Shown here: positions 33,964 to 42,740 of the stretch, one piece after another
Numbering within the stretch: position 1 is the first letter of the stretch
Layout of the letters: each line of letters opens with the position of its first letter
Assembly (NCBI GenBank): GCA_038528385.1
Contig: JBCBET010000001.1
Span: forward strand, 744,001 to 808,000
Source: Shimia_B sp038528385
GTDB lineage: Bacteria; Pseudomonadota; Alphaproteobacteria; Rhodobacterales; Rhodobacteraceae
Direction of reading: 5' to 3'
Length of the DNA: 64,000 nucleotides
Made by a program: the position numbers and the translations under genes
The notes under the pieces: model-generated
Told to the model about the DNA's origin: nothing
What the model saw: the letters and a program-made list of their open reading frames with translations, nothing else
Databases searched by the model: none

Positions 33964-34707
33964 TCACACGGTGTAATTCAGCCCCAGCCGCCCGCCATCC
34001 ACATAGATCGTCTCTCCCGTGATATAGCTCGCCTTGGCCGACGCGAGAAATGCCACGACGTCCCCGATCTCCCGCGGGGTGCCGATCCTTTGGAGCGGCG
34101 TCCGCGACAGGATGCGCGCCTTGGCCGCCGGGTCTTCGTTCACGGTGCCGAGCATGGCGGTGTCGATGGAGCCCGGGCCCACCGCGTTGACGCGAATGCC
34201 GTGGGGGGCGAGCGCGAGCGCCGCGGATTTCGTGACCTGCATGACGCCCCCCTTCGAGGCGCAATAGGCCGCGATGGAGGGGATGGCGACCTGCGCGTTG
34301 ATCGAGCTCATGTTGATGATCGAGCCGTGCAGCCCCGCCGCCACCATGCCCCGCGCCGCGCGCTGCGTGGCCAGGAATACGCCCGTGAGGTTGACGTCAA
34401 CGACGCGCTGCCAATCCTCGAGCGAGGTGTCGAGGAAATCGTTGGGGAGCGCGAGCCCGGCATTGTTCACCAGCACGGAGACGGCACCGTGATCGGCCTC
34501 GATCCTGTCGAAGAGAGCCGCGATCTCGACAGGCTTTCCCATGTCCACGCCGTAGCCCGCCCCGCCGAGCGTCCCGGCGGCGGCCTCCGCACCCTCGGTG
34601 TTGATATCGGCGATGAGCACGGTGTGACCGTCCTCGGCCAAGGCCTCCGCACAGGCATACCCGATCCCCTGCGCGCCCCCGGTGACGAGTGCAAATGTCT
34701 GAGCCAT
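33964..34707 (-). CDS. SDR family oxidoreductase
   Basis: 247 residues with the classical SDR motifs: TGGAQGIG at about 9-16, NNAG, SSINAQ with the serine, and YCASK for the catalytic pair; PGSID and ITGETIYVDGGRLG end the fold. The ATG at 34707 has AGGGAGGAC about 5 bases upstream. Substrate is not readable. It is divergent from the rhodanese gene 67 bases away. Confidence 0.86.
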   Translation of the reverse strand: MAQTFALVTGGAQGIGYACAEALAEDGHTVLIADINTEGAEAAAGTLGGAGYGVDMGKPVEIAALFDRIEADHGAVSVLVNNAGLALPNDFLDTSLEDWQRVVDVNLTGVFLATQRAARGMVAAGLHGSIINMSSINAQVAIPSIAAYCASKGGVMQVTKSAALALAPHGIRVNAVGPGSIDTAMLGTVNEDPAAKARILSRTPLQRIGTPREIGDVVAFLASAKASYITGETIYVDGGRLGLNYTV

Positions 34708-34774
34708 GCTTGTCCTCCCTTCGCTCATCGGGCACCTAATCAGGGGGGATCGCCGAAGACCAGAGAGGCCCGCC

Positions 34775-35173
34775 TTGGCACAGCTGAAAATAGCCGCCGC
34801 CGAGATGGTGGCCCGCGCACGACGCCAGATTTTGGAAATGGAGACCCAAGATTTGATGGCCCGGCTCGGCGAGGAGGGCCTCGTCATCGTGGACATCCGC
34901 GATGTGCGCGAACGCGCGCGCGCAGGCTGGATCCCGGGAAGCTTCCACGCGCCGCGCGGCATGCTCGAATTCTGGGTGGATCCGGAGAGCCCCTATCACA
35001 AGCCCATCTTCGGCGGGACGGACAAGAGCTTCGTGTTTCACTGCGCCTCGGGGTGGCGCTCGGCGCTGAGCACGCTGACCCTCCGGGAGATGGGCTTTGA
35101 CGCCGCCCATCTCCGCGAGGGCTTCCAGGGCTGGGTCGCGGCAGGCGGCCCGGTGGAGACGGGTTCCGACTGA
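34775..35173 (+). CDS. Rhodanese-domain protein
   Basis: 132 residues from the TTG at 34775, which has AGAGAGG 7 bases in front; ATG 34805 is a shorter option. VDIRDVRERARAGWIPGSFHAPRGMLEFW is the rhodanese N-terminal block, and the catalytic loop C90-ASGWRS lies in HCASGWRS. It transfers a sulfane sulphur or acts as a carrier. The gene stops just before the first copy of the tandem palindromes. Confidence 0.85.
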   Translation: MAQLKIAAAEMVARARRQILEMETQDLMARLGEEGLVIVDIRDVRERARAGWIPGSFHAPRGMLEFWVDPESPYHKPIFGGTDKSFVFHCASGWRSALSTLTLREMGFDAAHLREGFQGWVAAGGPVETGSD

Positions 35174-35180
35174 GGGCGTC

Positions 35181-35224
35181 CAAATTTCTTCGAAGAAATT
35201 TGCAAAGGCTTTTCGAAAAGCCTT
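35181..35224. repeat. Tandem perfect palindromes, copy A
   Basis: Two palindromes in a row, 8 bases after the rhodanese stop: an uninterrupted one at 35181-35202 (11-base arms, CAAATTTCTTC and its complement) and AAGGCTTTTCGAAAAGCCTT at 35205-35224. Copy B, with the second palindrome identical, lies at 35383-35425. They may act as terminators for the two convergent genes. Confidence 0.85.
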
Positions 35225-35382
35225 CGGCGCTGGCCGCGGCTTTTGCGCGAGTGCTCAAGACCAGGTCTCTCTCAACCCCGCGCCCCGAAGCCCTACACCG
35301 ACCGTCGCGAAACCGTTGGACGCCGGCAGCCGATGAAAGCACGTCCCTGGCAACCGAAAACACTGCCGGTGCCATGCGCCGA

Positions 35383-35425
35383 AAATTCCTTCGAAGGAAT
35401 TTGCCAAGGCTTTTCGAAAAGCCTT
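35383..35425. repeat. Tandem perfect palindromes, copy B
   Basis: AAATTCCTTCGAAGGAATTT (35383-35402) followed by AAGGCTTTTCGAAAAGCCTT (35406-35425), the second identical to that of copy A, then TTCCG. It lies 9 bases outside the yedK stop. Copies A and B thus flank the 260-base space between two convergent genes, one next to each stop codon. No gene is seen between them. Confidence 0.85.
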
Positions 35426-35433
35426 TTCCGCGC

Positions 35434-36105
35434 TCAGGTCGACTCCGCGAGCGGCTCGATCAGCGCTGCGCCGGACGCGCGATTGGAGTTCACGGCCGGG
35501 TCGACCCGGTGGAAGGCGAGCACATCGTCACCGGCGGGCACCATGAGCGCCGCCGCCCCCTTTCCCGCCTCGCCGAGCCAGAGGCCCCAGCGCGAAGGCT
35601 CGAGGATCACCGGCATCCTCTGGTGAAGCCGCGCCATGGGCGTGTTCGCGCCACAGGTGACGATGGCGCAGGTGCTGTGGCGCTCCCCGTCGCGCTCCCA
35701 GTCCTGCCAGACGCCCGCGAAGACGAGCGGCGCGCCATCGCGGCGGAATATGTACCAGGGCAGGCGCGCACCCTCGGGCGTCTTCGTCCATTCGTAAAAG
35801 CCGGTCGCCGGGACCAGGCAGCGCCGCTCCCGCGCCGCCTGCTTGAAAGCGGGCTTCTCCACGATCGTTTCCGCCCGCGCATTGATGAGGAGCGGCCCGC
35901 CATTCGTCGTCTTGTACCAATGCGGCAGAAAGCCCCAGCGCATGGGCCGCAGCCGCCGCGCGCCGTCCTCGGAGGTCACGGTGGCGACCTGCGTCGTCGG
36001 GCAGACATTGTAGCGGGGCGTCTCGGGCAGATCATTGGACAGCGTGGCCTCGAAGAGGCGCGCCATCTCGTCGTCGGGCAGGGTGATGACAAACCGTCCG
36101 CACAT
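35434..36105 (-). CDS. SOS-response-associated peptidase YedK/HMCES (SRAP)
   Basis: 223 residues. The catalytic C2 follows the start Met directly; N75 in INARAET, E105 in TGFYEW and H161 in HQRMP complete the SRAP active site. These proteins cross-link to abasic sites in single-stranded DNA and protect them. All residues are present. It stands alone between convergent and tandem neighbours; no LexA site was recognised. Confidence 0.93.
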   Translation of the reverse strand: MCGRFVITLPDDEMARLFEATLSNDLPETPRYNVCPTTQVATVTSEDGARRLRPMRWGFLPHWYKTTNGGPLLINARAETIVEKPAFKQAARERRCLVPATGFYEWTKTPEGARLPWYIFRRDGAPLVFAGVWQDWERDGERHSTCAIVTCGANTPMARLHQRMPVILEPSRWGLWLGEAGKGAAALMVPAGDDVLAFHRVDPAVNSNRASGAALIEPLAEST

Positions 36106-36172
36106 GGCCCGAGGCTAGATACCCGCGCCGGGGCACGCAAGCGCCCCGGCCTTGGTCAATCGGGTCGTTCGG

Positions 36173-37750
36173 TCATTCGACCTTGGTGATGCGGCCGTCG
36201 AGCATGGCCGCGCCTGTGCCATTCTCGGCGATGTACTCGGCCACCACGTCCGCGAGGTCAGGCCCGAAATCGTAGGCGTTCATGCCCTCTTCCGCGAAGA
36301 CGGAATAACCGTCGCCACCGCCGCGCATGAAGTTGTTCGAGGCCACGCCGTAGGTCGCCGCCGGATCGAGCGGCACGAAGGCGCCGTCCACTTCCACCAT
36401 CACGTCGGAGATGCGCGCGCCCACCTCGGCCGCGGGATCGAAGGTGTATTTCATCCCCGCCACCTGCGGGAAGCGGCCACCGCCATCCTCGAGCCGCGAC
36501 ACGCCGTTCTCCAGCGCCGCGAGCACGCCCGCGCCCGAGAGCTGGAACGTCGCCAGCGTGTTCTGGAAGGGCAGCACGGTGAGCACCTCGCCCATCGTCA
36601 CGTCACCCGCATCGAGCGAGGCGCGCAGGCCGCCCCCGTTCTGGAACACGATCTGGATGCCCTGGTCCTTCACCCGCTCGAGGATCGCGGTGGAAACGAG
36701 ATTGCCCATCTCGCATTCCTCGGCCCGGCAGAATGACCGGTCGCCCTCCACGGCTGTGTCGGAAAAGCCAATGACCTCCTGCTGCATGGCCTCGATGGGC
36801 GCGCCAAGCTCGGCCACCCGCGCAGCCACCGCCGCGTCGGGCACCACGGAGGCATCGAGCACCTTCGTCGCCCCGTTCGAGGCCGTGACATTGCCCGCAT
36901 CGTCAAAGTTCAGGATCAGGTGACCCACATATTTCGAGTAGGCATAGGCCTGCACCACCGGCACGCCCGAGGCGTTCACGAGCGGATAGGCCTCCGCACC
37001 CTCCTCGGTGTTGGACAGGAGCGTGTGGGAATGCCCGCCCACGACCGCGTCGAGCCCGGCCACCTCCTGCGCGATCTCGAGGTCCTTCACGAGCCCCACA
37101 TGGGTGAGCGCGATGATCTTGTCGACGCCCGCGGCTTCCATGGCCGCCACGTCTTCGCGCAGCGCCTCGATCTCGTCCATGAAGACGACGTTCGGGCCCG
37201 GCGAGGAGATCTCGGCGGTGTCGCCCGTGAGCGCGGAGACGATCCCGATCGTCTCGCCTCCCACCTCGAGCATCACGCTGTCCTCGAGGACCCCGTTGAG
37301 CTCCGGCGAGGCGGAGACGTCGAGGTTGCCCGAGATGACCGGAAAATCCACCATCCCGATGAAGGAGGCGAGCCCCTCGGGGCCGTTGTTGAACTCGTGG
37401 TTGCCGGAGGCCATCACGTCAAAGCCGATGGCGTTCATGAACTCGGCCGCCGCCGCGCCGCCATAGGTCGTGAAGAAGGGTGAGCCCTGGAACTGGTCGC
37501 CCGCATCGACGACGATGACGTTCTCGCCCGCGAGATCGGCGCGCAGCGCGTCGATGGCGGTCTTGACCCGCGCCACTCCGCCAAAGCACTCGCCGGCCGC
37601 GTCATCCTCGGCATTGCAGGTGGAATCGAAGCGGTTGATGGGCTGGATGCGGCTGTGCAAGTCGTTGATGTGAATGATGTGCAGCGTGTAATCGGCGCTC
37701 GCCATGGAGCCCATGAGGACGAGGGCGGAGGCGGTTGTGAGCAGACGCAT
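36173..37750 (-). CDS. Periplasmic 5'-nucleotidase/UshA-like phosphoesterase
   Basis: 525 residues. MRLLTTASALVLMGSMASA is a signal peptide. The metallophosphoesterase half carries INDLHSR, DAGDQFQGSP, SGNHEFNNG, and GGHSHT; the C-terminal half has QNGGGLRASL, LPFQNTLAT and ASNNFMRGGGDGY for nucleotide base binding. It hydrolyses extracellular nucleotides, giving nucleosides that the salvage operon at 56-61 kb could use. ATG 37750 is chosen over 37783 because it gives a clean signal peptide. Confidence 0.92.
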   Translation of the reverse strand: MRLLTTASALVLMGSMASADYTLHIIHINDLHSRIQPINRFDSTCNAEDDAAGECFGGVARVKTAIDALRADLAGENVIVVDAGDQFQGSPFFTTYGGAAAAEFMNAIGFDVMASGNHEFNNGPEGLASFIGMVDFPVISGNLDVSASPELNGVLEDSVMLEVGGETIGIVSALTGDTAEISSPGPNVVFMDEIEALREDVAAMEAAGVDKIIALTHVGLVKDLEIAQEVAGLDAVVGGHSHTLLSNTEEGAEAYPLVNASGVPVVQAYAYSKYVGHLILNFDDAGNVTASNGATKVLDASVVPDAAVAARVAELGAPIEAMQQEVIGFSDTAVEGDRSFCRAEECEMGNLVSTAILERVKDQGIQIVFQNGGGLRASLDAGDVTMGEVLTVLPFQNTLATFQLSGAGVLAALENGVSRLEDGGGRFPQVAGMKYTFDPAAEVGARISDVMVEVDGAFVPLDPAATYGVASNNFMRGGGDGYSVFAEEGMNAYDFGPDLADVVAEYIAENGTGAAMLDGRITKVE

Positions 37751-37869
37751 GGCGGTGTTCTCCCTGAAGCTGGACGCGAGCATGCTGCGCCGCCCTAGAC
37801 CCGCATTGCAACATCTCTTTGACGCAAGGGGCTTGACCGCGCCATCGCGAGGCGGGCATTTGACCCGCG

Positions 37870-38223
37870 ATGCTGATCTACAAAATACTTCTGCCCGACG
37901 AGTGGGCGCAGCTCGTGGAGAAGGGCAAGACCGCGGGGGCGCCCATCGATCTTGCGGACGGCTTCATCCACTTTTCCACCGCGGAACAGGTGCGGGAAAC
38001 CGCGGCCAAGCACTTCGCCGGGGCCGGCGATCTCGTCCTGGCCGCCGTGGAGGCTGCTCCGCTGGGCCAGGACCTCAAATGGGAGGTGTCGCGCGGCGAG
38101 GCGCTTTTTCCCCATCTCTACCGGGCACTCTCCCTGTCGGACGTTGCCTGGACGGCGACGCTGGAAAAGACCGCCGCGGGGCACGTCTTTCCCGCGCTCC
38201 CCGAGCCCGCGGAGAAGGTCTGA
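37870..38223 (+). CDS. DUF952 family protein
   Basis: 117 residues. YKILLPDEWAQL, DLADGFIHFSTAEQVRETAAKHF and FPHLYRAL are the conserved blocks of DUF952, a small family of unknown function related by fold to glutathione-linked or ADP-ribosyltransferase-like enzymes. It ends 3 bases before the pyrD start, so the two are one operon. Confidence 0.85.
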   Translation: MLIYKILLPDEWAQLVEKGKTAGAPIDLADGFIHFSTAEQVRETAAKHFAGAGDLVLAAVEAAPLGQDLKWEVSRGEALFPHLYRALSLSDVAWTATLEKTAAGHVFPALPEPAEKV

Positions 38224-38226
38224 CCC

Positions 38227-39276
38227 TTGCGGGTGCTCGACCGCGTGGCGCTGACGGCCCTGCATCGCCTGGATCCCGAACGCGCCCATGGCCTTGCCCT
38301 CAGGGCGCTCCGCGCGGGCCTCGTTCCCCCGGCGAAGGCGGCGAAGGGCCCGCGCCTCGCCACGCAAGTGGGCCCGCTCTCTTTCGCCAATCCCGTGGGC
38401 CTCGCCGCGGGCTTTGACAAGAACGCGGAAGCCATGGCGCCGCTTGCGCGTACGGGGCTCGGCTTCATCGAGGTGGGCGCGGCCACGCCCCTGCCCCAGC
38501 CCGGCAACCCGAAGCCTCGCCTGTTCCGCCTGACGGAGGACCGCGCTGCCATCAACCGCTTCGGCTTCAACAATGACGGGATGGAGGCCATCGCCGCCCG
38601 GCTCGAGGCCTATGGCGGCGCGGTACCCGTGGGGCTCAATCTCGGCGCCAACAAGGCGAGCACGGACCGCGCGCGGGACTACGTCACCGTCTTCCGGCGC
38701 TGTGCGCCCCACGTGGCCTTCTGCACGGTCAACATCTCCTCGCCCAACACCGAAAGGCTCCGCGACCTCCAGGGCGCCGACGCGCTCCGCGCGCTTCTCG
38801 CAGGCGTGATGGAGGCGCGCGCCGTCACCCCCTGCCCTGTCCTCCTGAAGATCGCGCCGGACCTCACCGATCACGACCTCGAGGACATCGCGCGCATCGC
38901 AGAGGAGGCGGGCCTCGACGCCATCATCGCCACCAACACGACGCTCGACCGCGCGGGGCTCACCTCGAGACACGCCCACGAAAAAGGCGGCCTCTCCGGC
39001 GTGCCGCTCTTCGACAAGAGCACCCGCGTCCTCGCCCGCCTCTCCACGCTCACAGAGCTCCCGCTCATCGGCGTGGGCGGCGTGTCGAGCGCCGAGGACG
39101 CCTACACCAAGATCAAGGCCGGGGCCTCGGCGGTCCAGCTCTATACCGGGTTCATCTACCGCGGCCTCGGCCTCGTGGGCGAGATCACCGAGGGCCTCGA
39201 CGCGGCCCTCGCCCGTGACGACCACCCCACCCTCGCGAGCGCCGTCGGCAGCGACCGGGACCGCTGGCTCCGCTGA
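38227..39276 (+). CDS. pyrD: Dihydroorotate dehydrogenase (quinone), class 2
   Basis: 349 residues, the class-2 length with an N-terminal membrane-associating helix. It oxidises dihydroorotate to orotate, passing electrons to ubiquinone. NPVGLAAGFDKNAE, GAATPLPQPGNPKPRLFRL, NRFGFNN, VNISSPNT with the catalytic Ser171/172, and VGGVSSAEDAYTKIKAGAS for FMN binding are present. TTG start 3 bases after the DUF952 stop. Confidence 0.96.
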   Translation: MRVLDRVALTALHRLDPERAHGLALRALRAGLVPPAKAAKGPRLATQVGPLSFANPVGLAAGFDKNAEAMAPLARTGLGFIEVGAATPLPQPGNPKPRLFRLTEDRAAINRFGFNNDGMEAIAARLEAYGGAVPVGLNLGANKASTDRARDYVTVFRRCAPHVAFCTVNISSPNTERLRDLQGADALRALLAGVMEARAVTPCPVLLKIAPDLTDHDLEDIARIAEEAGLDAIIATNTTLDRAGLTSRHAHEKGGLSGVPLFDKSTRVLARLSTLTELPLIGVGGVSSAEDAYTKIKAGASAVQLYTGFIYRGLGLVGEITEGLDAALARDDHPTLASAVGSDRDRWLR

Positions 39277-39330
39277 CCTCTCCGCCGCCGCCGCACGTGG
39301 ATGGGAGGCCCGGCCCCCCGCTTCTTTGTG

Positions 39331-40671
39331 CTACGTACTTCCGCCGGAGGCAGCCGATCCCTCCACCCGCGGGTAGACCAGCATGAGCGTGAGAAACCGC
39401 GCCACGAAGAAGACGACGACCGCTGCCCAAAGCCCGTGATTGCCCAGCGGCGCCATCAGCGCCACGACCGCCAGAAGGTAGGCCGCGAAGGAGAGCGCCA
39501 TCATGTTGCGCATCTCCTGCGTCCGCGTAGCTCCGATGAAGACCCCGTCGAGGAGGAAGGAGCCCGCCGCCACGAGCGGCATCGCCACGAGCCAGGGCAG
39601 GAAGTCCCGCGCCGCCGCGCGCACCTCGGGCGCGGTGGTCATCGCATCCACGATCGCCCCGCCGAACACGGCATAGGCAAGCGCAACGGCGGCCGCCGTG
39701 CCCATGGTCCAGGCCCCGCAGAGCAAAACGGCCCGCCGCAGCGCCCGCGCGCGGCCCGCGCCCAGCATCCGCGCCACCAGCGCCTCCACCGCGAAGGCGA
39801 AGCCGTCGAGCCCGTAGCTCGCGAGGTAGAGGAACTGGATTAGCACCTGGTTCGCGGCCAGCGTCACCTCCCCGAACCGAGCGGAGAGGAAGATGAAGCT
39901 CGTGAAGGCGGCCATGAGAAAGACCGAGCGGATGGTGATATCCGTGCTCACGGCGAGGAGCCGCGCGAGGCGCGCCGGCGCGAGGAGCCGGGCGCGTTCC
40001 CGCCAATGGGGCCGGGCAAGGACCTCCCGGCAGAACCAGAGCCCGAGGGCGGCACCCGCGACCTCCGCGATGGCCGTGGCCGCGGCCACGCCGGGCACGC
40101 CCCAGCCGAGGCCGAGGACGAACCACGCGCTCAAGCCGATGTTGAGCCCGTTCATGACGAGCTGCAGCGCGAGCACGCCCCGCGTCCGCTCCGCCGCGAT
40201 GAGCCAGCCGGTGATCCCGTAGACCGCGATGGCCGCGGGCGCGGTGACGATGCGGATGCCGAGGTAGCTCGCCACCATCGCCTCCACGGCGGGCGACGCG
40301 GGCGCCACGCGGAGCGCCAGCGCGAAAAGCGGGACCTGGAGCAAGATCAGCAGGAGCCCCGCGCCCAGCGCGATGAGGAGCGCCCGGGCGAGGATCGCAT
40401 CCACCTCCCCCGCATCGCCCTGCCCCAGCGCCTGGCCCGCGAGGCCCGTCGTCCCCATCCTCAGGAAGCCGAAGAACCAGTAGAGCGTCGTCAGGATGGC
40501 TGCGCCGAGACCCACAGCGCCAATAGGCGCGGCCTCGCCCATCTGGCCCACCACGGCCGTGTCCACGATGCCGAGGAGCGGCACCGTGACGTTCGAGAGC
40601 ACCACCGGAACCGCGATCCTGAGCACCCGAGCATGGGTCACGGCCTCCGGCGCGGCGGCGGTCTCAGCCAT
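39331..40671 (-). CDS. MATE family efflux transporter (DinF-like)
   Basis: 446 residues with twelve membrane helices in two similar halves, the MATE pattern. VPVVLSNVTVPLLGIVDTAVVG (about 17-38) is the DinF-subfamily start, followed by FLRMGTTGLAGQALG. It exports cationic compounds using a sodium or proton gradient. Its ATG lies 8 bases inside the end of the upstream thioesterase gene. Confidence 0.9.
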   Translation of the reverse strand: MAETAAAPEAVTHARVLRIAVPVVLSNVTVPLLGIVDTAVVGQMGEAAPIGAVGLGAAILTTLYWFFGFLRMGTTGLAGQALGQGDAGEVDAILARALLIALGAGLLLILLQVPLFALALRVAPASPAVEAMVASYLGIRIVTAPAAIAVYGITGWLIAAERTRGVLALQLVMNGLNIGLSAWFVLGLGWGVPGVAAATAIAEVAGAALGLWFCREVLARPHWRERARLLAPARLARLLAVSTDITIRSVFLMAAFTSFIFLSARFGEVTLAANQVLIQFLYLASYGLDGFAFAVEALVARMLGAGRARALRRAVLLCGAWTMGTAAAVALAYAVFGGAIVDAMTTAPEVRAAARDFLPWLVAMPLVAAGSFLLDGVFIGATRTQEMRNMMALSFAAYLLAVVALMAPLGNHGLWAAVVVFFVARFLTLMLVYPRVEGSAASGGST

Positions 40672-41167
40672 CCTTGCGCGGCATCACGAAGTGGCAGGTG
40701 GCGTGGGCGAAGGGACGTTCGCGATTGTCCTGCCAGCCTTCCACCTGCACGCTCGCGTAGCGCCGCCCCCGCCGGGTGATCCGCGCGCGGGCATAGGCGT
40801 CGCGCGGCAGCCCGGAGCGGAGGTAATCCACCGTGAAATCGATGGTCTTGGGCAGCCGCGGCAGCGTGATCCGCTCGGGATCATCCGTTTCGATCACGCC
40901 TGCCTCCAGATCGTCCCACAGCGTGGCCCAGCTCAGCGTGACCACCGCCGTGGCCTCCAGAAACGCCGCCGTCACCCCACCATGGAGCGCGGGTAGCATC
41001 GGGTTCCCGATGAGCTTTTCGTCGTAGCCAAGAACCCCGGTGAGCTCGTCACCCCGCCGGTCGAAGCCGATGCCCATGAATTCGAGATAGGGGATGTTGC
41101 CGACGAGCGCGCCGAGGAGCGCGTCGCGCCGCTGCTTGACGACCTGCACCTTCTCTGGCGGACGCAT
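40664..41167 (-). CDS. PaaI-type hotdog thioesterase
   Basis: 167 residues. LPALHGGVTAAFLEATAVVTL (about 57-77) is the hot-dog-fold helix with the HGG motif, and TIDFTVDYLRSG and the A-R-A-R-I strands follow. The family hydrolyses acyl-CoA thioesters. It begins at the stop of the next gene (TGATG), so the two thioesterases and MATE are one operon. The N-terminal 30 residues are poorly conserved. Substrate unknown. Confidence 0.8.
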   Translation of the reverse strand: MRPPEKVQVVKQRRDALLGALVGNIPYLEFMGIGFDRRGDELTGVLGYDEKLIGNPMLPALHGGVTAAFLEATAVVTLSWATLWDDLEAGVIETDDPERITLPRLPKTIDFTVDYLRSGLPRDAYARARITRRGRRYASVQVEGWQDNRERPFAHATCHFVMPRKDG

Positions 41168-41607
41168 CACGTGCCGCGCTCCACGGTGAAGGCGCCGGTG
41201 GCCGCGGCCACGGGCTCCGCGCGATTGTCGTCGAAGGCCGTGGCGCGCACGAAGGCCACCGCGCGGGTCATGTGATAGCATTCCGCGCGCGCCGTGATGG
41301 CCTGCCCGGGCGTAGCCGAGCGCATGTAATCGATGCGCAGGTCGATGGTGGCTGTGCCCACCGGCTGGTCGGGGTGGCACATCACCGCCGCGCCCCCGCA
41401 CGTATCCATCAGCGCCGAGACGGCCCCGCCCGCGATGACGCCGGTGGCCGGGTCCCCCACGAGGCGCGTATCATAGGGCATGGTGATCTCCGCGATGCCC
41501 CCGGCGATCTCGGATATCTCCATGCTAAGAGCCTTCGCGTGGGGGATCGCCTCGATGAAGAGACGCGCGATCTGCGCGGGATCTGGTGGCATGGGAGCGT
41601 CCTTCAT
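41167..41607 (-). CDS. PaaI-type hotdog thioesterase
   Basis: 146 residues. AGGAVSALMDTCGGAAVM, the hot-dog helix (about 59-76) with GG for HGG, and TIDLRIDYMRSATPGQ mark a PaaI-family thioesterase. It is the first gene of the thioesterase-thioesterase-MATE operon, and its stop shares one base with the next ATG. It is divergent from the MerR gene at 41708, with 100 bases between. Two tandem copies suggest different acyl-CoA substrates or a heteromer. Confidence 0.82.
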   Translation of the reverse strand: MKDAPMPPDPAQIARLFIEAIPHAKALSMEISEIAGGIAEITMPYDTRLVGDPATGVIAGGAVSALMDTCGGAAVMCHPDQPVGTATIDLRIDYMRSATPGQAITARAECYHMTRAVAFVRATAFDDNRAEPVAAATGAFTVERGT

Positions 41608-41707
41608 GGTGCGGGTCCTCTATTCGTGTCGCGTCGCACCTTTGCAAGTCTTCAGGGCGTTGGAAAACGCACGGGCATGGGCTAGCCTCGCCGGCGGGAG
41701 GAGACCG

Positions 41708-42082
41708 ATGGCCGAGACACGCCTGTCGTTCAAGGAGATGTGCGCGAAGTTCGACGTCACGCCGCGCACGCTTCGCTACTACGAGTATATCGAACTCCTT
41801 TCGCCCGAGCGGGAGGGGCGGTCGCGCTTCTACGGTCCCACCGAGATCGCGCGGATGACCCTCATCCTGCGGGGGCGGCGCTGGGGTTTTTCGCTCGAGG
41901 ACCTGCGGCAATGGCTGCTGATCTACGAAAACGAGGGCAGCCAGAAACAGCTCGCCACCTTCGTGGAATATGCCGAGCGCCAGCTGGGCGAGCTGCAAGC
42001 CAAGCGCGTCGAACTTGACGAGGTGATCGGCGAGCTCGAGGGCTTGAAGACAAGCATCGAGGCCGACCTGGCCAAGAGCTGA
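41708..42082 (+). CDS. MerR family transcriptional regulator (copy 1)
   Basis: 124 residues. FKEMCAKFDVTPRTLRYYEYIELLSPEREGRSRFYGPTEIARM is a MerR winged-helix domain, then a coiled-coil dimerisation helix (YAERQLGELQAKRVELDEV) and a short tail without cysteines, so no metal site is seen. GGAGGAG precedes the ATG. A paralogue follows at 42318, and both are in front of the acyl-CoA dehydrogenase gene. Confidence 0.88.
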   Translation: MAETRLSFKEMCAKFDVTPRTLRYYEYIELLSPEREGRSRFYGPTEIARMTLILRGRRWGFSLEDLRQWLLIYENEGSQKQLATFVEYAERQLGELQAKRVELDEVIGELEGLKTSIEADLAKS

Positions 42083-42233
42083 GTCCCTGACCCTGCGTCA
42101 TCCGGGCCGCGGAGGGTGCGGAAAACCCGACCTTCGAGCCGCCGCCCAAACCGCTTTGGATTGAAGAAAGTTGCGCAATTCGGGTCCGCCGATTTACGAA
42201 GCTTCCGCACGGAAATTCTGACGCCGCGTCATG

Positions 42234-42249
42234 TTTACGTCCACGTCAC
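42234..42249. promoter_or_regulatory. LiuR-like operator in front of the MerR-acyl-CoA dehydrogenase genes
   Basis: TTTACGTCCACGTCAC fits the LiuR/MerR motif (about TTKACGTNNACGTMAA), though the outer bases are imperfect. It lies 68 bases before the second MerR start. LiuR-type regulators control fatty acid and branched-chain amino acid breakdown genes in proteobacteria. A better palindrome of the same type is at 45716-45731. Confidence 0.5.
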
Positions 42250-42317
42250 CTTTGCTTGTAACGTAGCATGCGAATCTTCAGCTATGCCGCGACGCGGAAA
42301 GCTGAGAGACCGAAACC

Positions 42318-42716
42318 ATGACCGAGACGACCATGACCATCCGGGAGATGTGCGATACCTATGACGTGACCCCGCGCACCCTCCGTTTCTACGAAGCCAA
42401 GGAACTCCTGTCGCCCATCCGCCAGGGCACCAAGCGCCTCTTCACCAAGCGCGACCGCGCACGGCTGAAGCTTATCCTGCGCGGCAAGCGCTTCGGGTTT
42501 ACGCTCGAAGAGATCCGGCAGCTTCTGGCGCTCTATGATCTTGGCGACAGCCAGGCGACGCAAATCCGCGCCACCCGCGAGGTGGCCCAAAAACACTTGG
42601 AGGGCATGGTCGCCCAGCGCGACGAGCTGACCTCCGCCATCGACGACCTGCGTGAGCAGCTGAACTGGGCCGACAAAGTCCTCGCGGACATGTCCCAGAC
42701 GCAAGCCGCGCAGTAG
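42318..42716 (+). CDS. MerR family transcriptional regulator (copy 2, LiuR-like)
   Basis: 132 residues. TIREMCDTYDVTPRTLRFYEAKELLSPIRQGTKRLFTKRDRARL is a MerR DNA-binding domain, followed by RGKRFGFTLEEIRQLLALYD, a LiuR/PetP-like spacer, and a long coiled coil ending DELTSAIDDLREQL. It lies 24 bases ahead of the acyl-CoA dehydrogenase gene and is probably co-transcribed with it. A LiuR-like site upstream suggests autoregulation. Effector unknown; it may respond to an acyl-CoA. Confidence 0.88.
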   Translation: MTETTMTIREMCDTYDVTPRTLRFYEAKELLSPIRQGTKRLFTKRDRARLKLILRGKRFGFTLEEIRQLLALYDLGDSQATQIRATREVAQKHLEGMVAQRDELTSAIDDLREQLNWADKVLADMSQTQAAQ

Positions 42717-42740
42717 ACATCCGCACTCAGGGAGACCCCA

